NCBI RefSeq assembly: GCF_030767025.1
Contig: NZ_JASITE010000003.1
Span: 186,001-250,000 of the forward strand
Direction: 5' to 3'
DNA length: 64,000 nucleotides
Source: Nocardia sp. CC227C
GTDB taxonomy: Bacteria; Actinomycetota; Actinomycetes; Mycobacteriales; Mycobacteriaceae
This document shows positions 17,421 through 29,400 of this stretch, piece by piece. The notes under the pieces were generated by a model. The model saw only the letters and a list, made by a program, of their open reading frames with translations, made no database searches and was not told the origin of the DNA. How positions within the stretch are numbered: the first letter of the stretch is position 1; every line of letters starts with the position of its first letter. The position numbers and the translations under genes were made by a program.

Positions 17421-20400
17421 TACCACAACAAGTATCCCGACATCTACAACACGACACCGGATTTGGGGGGCCTGAACCGGATCGGCAATACGGCGGGAAT
17501 ACCGCCGACGGGAGGCGGAGGCACGACCGGTGACGGTTCGGCTCCCGCGACCGGGCAGAACGGGGCCGGAGATCCGAGTGGCGGCCAGAGCCCTGCCGGT
17601 TCCGGAGATTCCCGTGCGGGTGTTCCCGGCGCAGACAACGGTTCCGCCGGTTCGAGCACGAACAACAGTGCAGGAGACGCGAATTCGAGCAATGGCGCGG
17701 GAACGGGCGACGCGTCCGGCACCCGCGCGGGTATCCCTGCCGGGGATGCCACGGGGGGCGACTCGCCTACCGGACGGAACGACAGCACGGACCCCGGTAA
17801 CGACACGCAGGCGCCCACCGGTGGTGCGGACGACTCCACCGGTGACACCACGGGCACCGATATCGGTGCTGACGCGACCGCCGGTGATCGCGGTGATGGC
17901 GTGTCCGACGGTTCCGATGACCGCGCCGGGGCCGCGGCCGATAGCGGCGCACGTGATGAGGGTGGCCCGGATTCGGGCGTCCGCGCCGATTCCCGCGATG
18001 AGGGCGCAGTGGACCGGGGCGAAGAGACGGGCGAGCGTCCCGGGAGCGATGTCGGCCCTGGCGTGGATACCGATGCGCGCAGCGATGGTGCCGGTGACCG
18101 CGCCGACAGCGGGACCGGTGCCGATTCCGGCGGCACGCGTGCGCAACCGGCGGCCTCCGCTCCGGAGAGCGCTGGGCAGCCGGACGGCGAGGGCGGTCGC
18201 GACGCGGGGGACTCCGCCGCCCGAGACGCGGAGGAGTCCGAGCAGCGCCAGCCCGGTTCGGGCGGTGAAACTCCCCGTGGCGCCGGCAGATCCGATGATC
18301 AGTCGACCGATTCCGGCCGGTCGACCGATTCCGGAGCGCCGGATGGCGGCACCACCGGAGTCACACCGCTCGCGGGCACCTCGGCCGCGCCGGTCGACGG
18401 CACCATCGCGGGCGGCACGGGTGCCCCGGCTGGTTCGGCGCGCGTTGCCGGTGCGAACACGGGTGATTCGGCCGATTCCGCGCAGTCGCCGCCCGGCGGT
18501 GCGGCACCCGTATCCGGGATGCCCGCGCCGACGGCCGGTAGTGCCGCGGGGGCAGATGCTCGTGGTGCGGCACCGGTGCGCGGCGGCGAGATTCGTCCCC
18601 CGGCGGGCACCGTGTCGCCGCGCCCCGGCACCGCACCGCAGGTCGACGCGCAGGTCTCCCCGATCCCGCGGACCGGTCCGGAATCGAGCTCGGCAGGTGC
18701 TACCGATCGGCGCGACGGCGACGGCACCGCACCGGTGGTTCGACCCGATACTGCGTCGGACTCGTCGAGGGCCGGTGCGGCTCAACCGCATTCGGGCGCG
18801 GCATCGACGGACCCCGCCCCGGTGGTGCAGGCCGGGACTGCGGATTCGGAGGCACCGCGGCGCGCTGCCGACGAAGCCGAGAACGGTGAATCGCGCACTG
18901 CCACACCGGAGACCGAACCGGTACCGCCTCCGGCACCCGCTCCGCTGCCGGACGCGGGGACGACGGGACGTCCGCCGGGCTCCGACGGCCGGCCGTCGAA
19001 TCGACGTGACGACACCGACGGTGCGGCCGATGACGCCTCCGCACAGCCGAGGCCGGAGGCCGATCCTCGAGCCGGTGAGGACGAGCGGGCCGGAGATGAC
19101 GTGCGCTCGGACGACGACCGGCCCGGTGATGACTCGACAGCGGATGACCGCGCACGGGCGGGCGATGGTTCGCGCACCGATGGCGGAGATTCGGATACCG
19201 GTCCGGAGTCCGGCTCCGATGGTGACGCGCGATCCGACGGCCCGCCTGAGCATCCGAACCAGGTCCAACAGGCCCTCGCCTATATCCGGGACGTCACCGG
19301 CAATGACGACATTCGGGTTCCGGACCGCGAAGTCGGCCCGGAGGGGATGTACGCGGAGGAGGTGGTGCTCTCGGCGGGTGGCGAACCGCGCAGGTTCCGT
19401 GACCACGACGCGATGGCCCAGCGGCTGCGGGACGAGGGACGCCACCGCGCCCGGCGCGGTGCGAGCGACCGCATTTTCGCCTTGGTGATCGATGTCGAGG
19501 CCGATGCCGGTGCACGGGTCTACGTGGTCGCCCACGAGGGCGGCGAGGTGACCGTCCGCGATGGCACCGACGGCTCGCGGCAACCCTTCCCACCCACGAT
19601 CCCTGTCGACCTGGACAGCTCACACGCCATTCTGTTCGACGATGCCGGCAAGCCGCTCTTCCCGCTCACCGAACAGACCCGCGCCTACTACGCGCGCTCT
19701 CTGCTGCGCCGTCTCGAGGAGGACGACGCCGACGTCCAATCCCCACCGGACGACGAAGAAGCCCAACGCCCGGAAGCCGACGACAGCCAGCGCCCGGAGC
19801 CGGACGGAACCGGTGACCGCGCACCGGAGCCTGATGAGGGGGGTGAGAGTCGGCCCGCGCCCGATGAGGAGAGCGGGAGCAGGCCCGCGCCGGACGAGGA
19901 CGGCCAGACGCGAACCGTCCCCGATCACGCGGCTCAGTCCGCGGGCGACGGTGCCACTCGCGCGCAGCCGAACGGCGACGACGCCATGCCGGCGACGGTG
20001 GGCGACGGGGACGCCTCACCGTCCGGTCCGTCGCCCGCGGTGGATCCGCTGGCCGCCGCTGCCGCCGACTCGAACCGATCCACCGGAACCAATGGTGTCC
20101 AGCGGATTCCACGGCCAGAGCAGCAGGTCGGTGAGCATTCCGGTCCCGAGGCTCCGGCGGCGGCACCCGGTGCCGGAGGTGGTACGAGGCCGCCTTCGGA
20201 ACCACCCGGGGCACCCGCGACCCCGGACGATCCGGGCGATGAAGGTACGCCCGGCGCTACTCAGCCGGACGGTGAGTCCGGTGATTCCGGGGCGCTGGAA
20301 CCCACCGCTATCCTGCCGCCCGCCGATGAGGGCACCACCACAATCGATGTCGACGGTCAACCGGTGCCGCTGCGACTGGTCCCCGACGGCGCCGACCGCT

Positions 20401-23400
20401 GGCGTGTCGATACGGGAGAGAATCGGCCCAGTACAAGGGATTCGACTTCTCCACGGCGGAGCTCCGCCGTGCACCGGATGTGGAATCGGCTTCGCGATGC
20501 CCTGCACGTGCGCGGCTTTCACGGGGAAGCCCCCAAGTACCCGTCGGGTTCCGGAGAAGACGGTCGTGGTCAGACCGCACTGCGCGACTCGGCCGTGAAC
20601 GCCCCCGATCTGTTCGGCCCGCCGCCCCCACCGGCTCCGCCGCCACCGGACATCCCGGTGTTCGCACCACCCTCGGACGCCGTCGGCAGTGGCGACTTCC
20701 CCAATCTGGCGCGCATTCTGAAGGAGTCGTTCACGCTCTGGCATCAGCGCGAGAACATCCCGCTGCTCGAACTCCTGTCGGGTCGGCTGGCGACACAGGC
20801 GGGGGAGCATATGCCGCTGCGCACCGCCGACGGCGACGAATATCGCCCGTGGATCACCGACGCCGATCCGGACGCGGCCAGGCAGGGGATCATCGCCACC
20901 CTCGGCAACGGCCTGATCACGCCGGAGCAGGCCCGCGCCGATCTCGAGTCGCTGCTCGAGCTGACCTCCGATCCGGAACTGCGACAACGCATTCTCTTCG
21001 ACCTGGCGAACGAGGAGTTGATTCCGCAAGCGGAGGCCGCGTCACGGCTGCTGGACCTGCTCGCCACCGTCGCCGCCCCAGACCTCCGGCAGCGGATCAT
21101 CGACGACCTCTTCTACAGCGGCCTGATCACCGCGGACGAGGCCGATCAGTTGGAGCGCGCTCCGATCCCGGCGCCAGCCACCGATGTGGAGCCGGTTGTC
21201 GAACCCGACGCACCGCCGAACGACGAGTCGCTGACGGATATGGCGGAACGGCTCGGCTTCCGGCTGCCCGATGAGGACCCTGCGACCGTCCGCCGGGTCT
21301 TCGGTGAGCAACAGTACCGAATCCTGCGTGCCGCAAGCGCGATCGAGGGGTTGGGCGATTCCGCGCGCCGCCTGAACGAGGAGTCGACCCGCCCCTACTC
21401 GTGGCGGGAGGAGGACGGCGCACCCGGCACCGACAACGCCGGACGTGACCGCGGCGCCTTCCCGATCGGTGGTGTACCGCGTAGCTTCTTCGACGACAAC
21501 CCCATGGGTCATTTCGTCGACGAGATGATGAACGGCATGGGCGATGGCGCAGGTTTGCGCGGCACGCCCGGTGCCAACAATGGCGCCGACCCGCTGCCGG
21601 AGTGGAACAAGGTCGGCGAGAATCCCGAACTGGGCCGGGATGACGGCCTGCCAGTGTACTTCCAGCATGCCCTGCGCCGCGATCAGCTGGCCGACGAATT
21701 GTCCACGTGGGCAGCCATGTTCGGTGTCGATCTGCGCGACCTGACTCCCGAGAGCCTGGATGCCACGCTGGATCGGCTGCGGGCGGCGAACAATGCGCGC
21801 GCCGAGGGACTCGCCGACTTCGCCGCCGCGGCGGCCGAACAATTGGCGCAGACCGACCGGTCGCCGGAGCCGGGTGTGCCATATGGCGATCAGATCGCGC
21901 GAATCCCGTTGGGGGATGGCCAACCCGATCTGCTGGTCGTCATCGACGGACCCCGCGACCGCGACGAGGTCCTGGCCGACATCCTGGCCACGCATCCGGA
22001 GTTGGCCGCCGATCTGCGCGACGGCACACTCCAGGTCGACTACCGGCAGGTCAGGACCGACGAGTCCGGTGTCACCCAGCTCGATCCCGTCCCCACTCCC
22101 GAGGTGCACCACCACCGCGAGACCATCGACGGGCGCGAATTGACCGTCACCCTGGTGCGGACGGGAGACGGCGAATGGACGCCGGTGCCGCATACCGTCG
22201 AGCCGGTATCGGCCATGCCCGCCGCGGACGGCCCCACCGACCCGGCTGGGGACGCCGGGGCACCTCCGCGTTCGCCGGAGCAACTGATGCGCGACATCGG
22301 TGACCTGGCAAGGGAACTCGGCTTCGGTCCCGATGAGCTGGGGATCACGCCGGCAGGAGTGGACGCGGGACGGGCGGCCGACACCATCGCCTCGCGGAAG
22401 TTGCTCAACGCGCTGCGGGCCGGGCAGGTCGAGGCGCTGGCCGATTACATCCGGACCAACAACGACATTCAGACCTACCACGGCCTCGCCGAGCGACGCG
22501 CCCCGCTGGCGCAGCGGCTGGGGGCCTCGGAGGCGGAGCTGACACCCGAGACCGTCGCAGACGGTCTCACCGACAGGTCACAGCGTCGCGCCCTGCGCAT
22601 CCAGCAGATCCAGGATCTGGTCGCCTACACCGCGCAACTGCGTGGCGTGGACCCGGCGGCCGTGGATGCCGCCCGCGACGCGCTGGCCGCGCGGTTGGGG
22701 GTCGACGCTGCGGATCTGTACCCGAACAAGTACACGAAGAATCCGGCAGGACGCCTCGTTCGGGTGCCGGACCCCGAAGGGCTCGATCCGCGGAAGTTGC
22801 GCAAGCTTATTCTCCGGTTGGAGCGGGCGGGGCAGAGCGAGCTGTTGCGCGACGCGCTGCGGGATTACGCCGCCGCGCTCATTGCCGTCGACCCCTACTC
22901 GGAGATACCTCGCGGGGATCACAGCGCCGACCCGCGCAACGCGGACAATGAAGCGGCCGTGCACGATATCGACGCACTGCCGGCACTTCGCGACATCATC
23001 GCCGACGCCACGCCCTCCGGCGATCCGCTCGATTTCGGCCGGGCCATCGCCGACGCGGTCGCCCGCGCCGGCGATGAACCGGAACCGGACAATGCGCTGC
23101 CCGGCAGTGATCCGTCCACTCGCCCGCAGCCTGGTCGGGACTGGTCGCGCCTCGCTGGCGTCGATCTCGCCGCGGCCGATGACGCGACCTTCCTGAAGGT
23201 CTACGAGGCGTATCGCGATGGGCGGATCGACAAGCACGAGGGCCTCAGCCCGGCCGATCTCGCCGCCGCCCTCGCCGATATCCGCGCCGATATCCGCACG
23301 CGGGCGGATCAACTCCGTACCCTGGCCGATCTGATCGATCAGCTCGATCGACTGTTCGATCGTGGCAGCCTGGGGAACGATCTGCCGGGCCTCTCCGACG

Positions 23401-26400
23401 GTGGAGCGCGTCCGTCCGATCCTGTTGGCGACCCGGGCACCGCGCCGAACGGGCCCGGGGACCCGCCGGACAGCCAGCGGTCCGATGGTTCGACGAAAGC
23501 GCCTTCGACGGGGCCGGATTCGTCCGACAGCGATCCGATTGCGCGGATCGACGCCGCCGTGCGGCGGGAGTCGGACACGCTGGACGACGCCGCCCGACAG
23601 CGGCGGGCGGTCATGGATGTTCTCGCCGCCGACAGTGCGGCGGCGGTGCGCGAGCGTGATGCCGCTCTGGCCGCGCTGCACGAGGCCATGTCCGGACTGC
23701 CGGTGAACGAGTCGGATCTGACCCCGGACCGACTGCCGCATACAGTGGCGGATCTGCTCGGCCGCACAATGCGGGTGGCGGATATGCCCGGGCGTGAGGC
23801 CGCGGTGCGGGCGCTGGAAGCGGCGGCCCGGCGGTTCGACGCCGCGAGTGAGCGCCTCGACATCCTGGACCGCGCCATGGCCACCGCGATGGAGCGCGAC
23901 ACGCTGCTGACGGCTGGGGCCCGGTTGGTCACCGATCGGGTGGGCGTAGTCGACGGCGACCCGCCCGTCGTGCTCGTGGTCGACTGGGGCGGTACCGACG
24001 CGCTCGAGGTGTGGCAGGGCGCCCGGCGGTCGCATCCGGAGCTGGCGGCACTCGTTGACGGCGGTGCACCGGTGCGGCGGTTGACGATCGACTACGACGC
24101 CGAGGGGCGAATCACCGTCACCCACACCGACGTGACCATCCCGGACTCGGTGGCGGATGCCGGAACACAGCGGCCGGACGAGGCCGATGTGAACTCGGAA
24201 CCGGCTGCGACGCCGCAGGACCCGTCCGACATCCTGGCGGGATTCGATGCCGCCCTGCGCGCCGCCGACGAGCGGTTCGACGAACTGTCGCGACAGGCGA
24301 ATCAGCGGCTCGACGAGGCCGCCCGAGCCGCCGACGCGGCGATAGATGCGGCGATCGATAAGTTCCGCGGCTCGGGTGGGCCTTCTGAACCGGCAGTGCC
24401 ACAACGGGAGTCGCCAGCTGAGGGGCGAGACGATCGACAGGATCCGGACGCCGGTGATGATGAACCCGGTGCCTCGACTCCGCGCGGCCCATCCGGGCGG
24501 GGGCCGGGTTCCGGCGACGGCGCGGCCGTCCCCGCGGGGCCGCCCCCGGAAACACCACCGGGCGATGGCAATGTCGGCGATTCGGCTCCCGGACCGAGCG
24601 CGGAAGGTGGGGATCAGCAGCCGCCTCCTACCCCGCCGTCGGGCGGTGGGCCCGTCGATCCGCCGGGTGAGCCGCCCCACGGCGGTGCTGACGACGACTC
24701 ACGGCCCGGCGACCCGGACCGTGACCCCCTGGATGGCATCCGCCGCTTCCTCGCTCAACCGGAGGTACGAGAGGGCGGGCTCGACCCGGTCGCGCTGACC
24801 GATGCGCAGCGCGACTACGTCGATCGGCTCGCAGCCGCCCTCGACCTCACCGAGGCCCTGGTGGGCAACCGGGACCCCTTGGGCACGCTGCGGGAACTGG
24901 CCGAAATGGCCCGCGCCCGTGGGTTCCTCGATACCTCCGGCAACGCCGCCGGCATGCGGTATCCGGACGATTTCGCACCGCTGACCGTCGATGAACTCTA
25001 CGCCGGTGAGGACTTCTGGCGGGAGGCCGATCCACAGGCGCGCCAGCGCATGGTGGACGAGTTGCGCGCACTGGGACTCGGCAGGCTGACCGCGCCCACT
25101 CCGCCGAGTCCGGCACTGCCGTCGGGTGACGGCGATTCCCGGCCGGTGCCGGGCGGCGCCGCACCTCGACCGGGCTCGACTCCGACGCCGGTACCCTCCA
25201 CCGCCGATCTCATCGCCGGGCTGGCGGAACGACTGGGCCTCACCGACGCCGACCTGCGCGCCGACGCCGTGGATCGCACCCTCGCCGCACAGCGCTACTG
25301 GAACCTGTTGACCGCCGGCGCCATCGAAGCCCTCGGCGATGCCATCGCCAGGCACGACACCGCCACCGACGCTGTCCACCGCCGACAGATCGAAGCGACC
25401 CGCGACGGCTGGGCGCGGTTGCTCGGTCTCGAACCGAGTGCGTTGACGCCGGACAACCGCGCCCGCACGCTGGCGGATCTGCGCGCCGAGACGGTGCGGC
25501 GTGGTGAGGATATCGCCGCCCTCGACGAGGCGGTGCGGACCCGGGCGCCGGATAGAACCGCCGACGGCACCCGAAGATTGATGCTCGCGGTGGACGGCGA
25601 CCGCATCACGGTCACCCTGCGCCCGGATGAGAACGGCGAACTGCGCGTGGTTGCGGACAATCCGTCCGAAGGCACGCTGGAACCCGCGCCCGACCTACTG
25701 CCCGCCGATCCGCTCGACACCCGCCATCGCGAATTGCTGACCGTACTTGCCGATCCCGGGCAGCGGCTCACCCTGCGCGAGCGCTGGGAGCTGGCGCGGA
25801 TCGAATGGCAGATCGCCAAGCGCGACGGGCTGCTCGGTCAGCGTTTCCGTGATCAGCTGCGCGCCTCCACCCTCGGCTACGAGGGCGGCAACCCCAAGTA
25901 TCCGTCCGGGTCCGGGGAGGACACCCGCGGCCTGACCGCGATTTCCGACCTGGCCGGGCTCACCGAGGGTGGTGACTTCAATCCGGCGCGGATCGGCAAA
26001 GAGGGCTACACCATGGGCCAGAACCGTGAGCGCATGCCGTTCATGGATCTGCTGCGCCGAATTCCGTTTCTGCGCTGGCTCGCCACCGGGCGTACCCGCG
26101 ACCAGGCCGGTGACCACGTTCCGCTGCTCGACGATGATGGCGAGGAGTACCGGTACTGGATCGACGAGGCCGACCCAGAACTGTTGGCCGAGATGGAGGA
26201 GGAGCTGAAGCTCGCCGGGCTCATGGATCCCGACGACACCTTCTTCCCGGACACCCTGAATCTCCCGGAGATTGCTCCTGCACAGCATGATTCGAATGCG
26301 AACCGGCCCGACAGCGACAATGCCGACACCATCCCGCTGAGCCCTGAGGAGCAATTGCACGCCGCGGCGCAGCGGGCCGGAATCCGGCTGCCCGACACTG

Positions 26401-29400
26401 ATTCGGAGACCGTGCGGCGGATTCTCGCTGAGCACGAATACCGAGCCTTGCGGCGGGCGGCCGCCATCGAGGGGCTGGCCGACGCGGCGCGCCGCTACAT
26501 CGCCGAGGACGCCCGCCTGCCGTTCCTGCACCGGATCGCCGATGTGGACAATGACCCGCTCGGCCGCTTCCTCGAGGAGCTGGCCGCCGCGGACAACCGG
26601 GACGTGCTGCTGTATTGGGAAGGCGTCAACAATGGCGGCGAGCCGGGCCTACACTGGGCGGATCCACGCGGCGGGGAGATCTCCGAGGTCGAAACCGACG
26701 GACTGCGCGAGCATTTCGAGAACGCGCTGCGCCGCGACCAGATCCGTGACGAGCGCTCGGTGTGGGCACAGCTGCTCGGGGTGGAACTGTCCGGGCTGGG
26801 GCCGCGAGACCTCGCCGATCTGACCGCCGATGAGGCGGCGCGGGCGCTGCGGGAGTTGTCCGCGTCGGAGCGATTGCGCCTGTTCGGCGATCTCTACATC
26901 GACTTTCTGACCGAACTGGTGTCGCAGGCGCCCGCCGATGTCCTGGATTCCGTGCTCGCGGGGGTGGACCCCGCCGACTTCCGGCTGCACTTTCCGGACT
27001 GGAGCGCGGCGGACCTGTACGACCACCTGTCCGGACTCGGCCGTGACGAGCTGGAACCGCTGCTGGGACATCTGGGCGAGCGGCGACTGGCGGGCATTCT
27101 CGCGGCTCTGGACACCGCGCAGCTGCGGGAGGTGTTGGCGACGCTCGGACCCGCCGATCGCGGGGAGATCCTCGACGGGCTGGACCGCGCGGAGCGGATC
27201 CGCGTGCAGCGGGAACTGTCCGAGGCGCGACTGCGCGACACCCTGGATCGGCTGCGTCGGGAAATCGGGGACCAGACCGCGGCTTTAGCGGATTTCGCGC
27301 GGGTCGCCGCCCCTCACTTGCGTGCCGAGGACGCCGAGCGACTCACTCATCTGCTCGGTGAATGGACCATGGCGCAGAACGGTGAGCCACTCGGTACCGC
27401 CGTGGTGCGGCTGCCCGACCCGGACGGCGGGCCGGACCGGGTCGTGGTCCTCGATGGTCACGGCGACCGTGCCCGACTGCTGGCCGATGCCCTGGCCGAC
27501 TATCCGGATATCGCCGACGCGGTGAATAGCGGTGCCGCCGTGGTGGATTACCGCGATGCATGGCTGGATCGCACCGGGCGGCTGCATCTCGATGCCGCGG
27601 ACACGCCGGAGGTCCGGCATTTCCGCGGCGAGGTGGACGCCCGCGACGTGGAGGTTACGCTGCTGCGTGACGGGGACGGGCCGTGGCGGTCCGTCCCGGA
27701 TGTCACGTCGGACCCGGATGTCACGTCGGACACCGAGACGGTGGGGCCCGTGCGCCGACCGGCGGATGCGAACCGTCCGGCCGCCGTACTGCGCGCCGAG
27801 ATCGACCATCTCGCCGCGGAATTGGGCCTCGATCCGGGCGATCCACTGCTCGAACGCACCATTGCGGAGCGCACGCTCGACACGGCGTTGCGCGCGGCGC
27901 AGATCGAGGGCCTCGCCGATTTCGCCCGCAGCGCCAAGGATATCGAGACCTTCTTCACCCTCGCCGCGGCCCGCTCGCAGCTGCTGACCCGGCTGGGCAT
28001 CGATCCGCGGGCCGTGAACCCCGAGGCCGTCGCCGATGCGCTGGCGACCGCGAATCAGCGGAATTCTCGGCTACGCCAACGCCTCGCCGATCTCGCCGAG
28101 TACGTCGGGCGGGTGTCGAAGCACATCGATGCCGACACCGTGGCCGCCGCCCGAGACCGGTTGGCCCGTCACTTGGGCATCGATCCCGACCAGTTGCGGC
28201 CCGGCCGGTACCTGAGAGGCGATGATCCGTACTTCGCGGAGCGCGGGGAAACCCGGCCGCCGCACGCCCATATCTTCGTGCCTCACGCAGACGTGAACGG
28301 TCTCGACGCCCGTGCGCTGTTCGACGCGGTCACCTTGCGGCAGCGCGCCGGTGACAGCGAGCTGGTGCGGCGGGCGCTCGCGGAGTTCGCCGGCACCCTC
28401 CTCGACACCGATCCGTATGCCGAGGTCCCGAGCGGCAACCGGATTGCCGACCCGCGCGCCGCCGACGGTGAGGTGCGGATCTCCGATCCGTCCGGCTCGG
28501 GATACGTGCGAGATATCGTCGGCGATCCCGGCGCGTTCGTCGACGCGCTCCGGGACGCGGCGCTCCGGCGCGACTTCGAGCGGGTGGACGGGCCCCCACG
28601 GCCGGGACGGGACTGGGCTCGCATCATCGGCGTCGATGTCACCGATGCCGACGCCGAGCGGTTGGCGAAGGTCTTCGCCGAATACCGCGACGGCAAGATC
28701 GAGAAGCACGAGGGCGTCACCCCGGCAGAACTCGCGCGGATCCAGGCCGAACTGCGTGCGGACCTGCGACAGCACGCCGATCGGCTGTCCGAGTTGGCGG
28801 AACTCGTCGAGCAGCACCAGCGGCGTGTCGCTGAGGAAGCGGCCATCGATGTGGGCGGCCGAATCGACAACGCCCGAACGGAACTCGACGCGGCCCGTCG
28901 GGCATTCGAAACCGAGCTGTCCCGCCACCCCGTGACCGAGTCGGAGCTGCGTCCGGACACGCTGGAAGATCTGCGTGCCCGAACCACCCCCGTCGCCGAA
29001 CAGGCGGAGCGTTCCCGCCAGATCGACGCTCTCGACGCGGCACTACGGCGGTTGCGTGCCGCGGAAGCCGCCGTTCACGCACTCGAGGACGAAGCCGCCA
29101 GGCTGGAGCAGCAACTCACCCGCCAGGTGCACCCGGTGGTGCGCGACTACGCCGACCTGCGCGATCAGCATGCCGCCGCGCGTCGGGAACACGATGCGGC
29201 ACAGGCGGCCCTGGAGTTGGAACGACAGCGACACCCGGTGCGGGCCGCCGATCTGGCACCCGAACGGGTCGGCGACACCCTGGAGGCGCTGCGCGCCCGT
29301 ACGGTGCCGGTCGCCGAACAGCCCGCGCATCAGGTGCGAGTCGATGCGCTGGCGGCGGCCGTCCGGCGGCTGTCCGACGCCGCCGCCGATATCACTCGCC

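Noticed and set aside
16401..19583. Long minus-strand frame (about 1060 codons) opposite the giant 1 linker
   Set aside because: Its product is Arg/Gly low-complexity, mirrors the biased GC-rich linker on the plus strand, and has no ribosome-binding site or recognisable domain.
22578..24680. Minus-strand frame of about 700 codons inside giant 1
   Set aside because: Arg-rich product without motifs; the plus-strand frame is continuous and contains repeats conserved with block 2.
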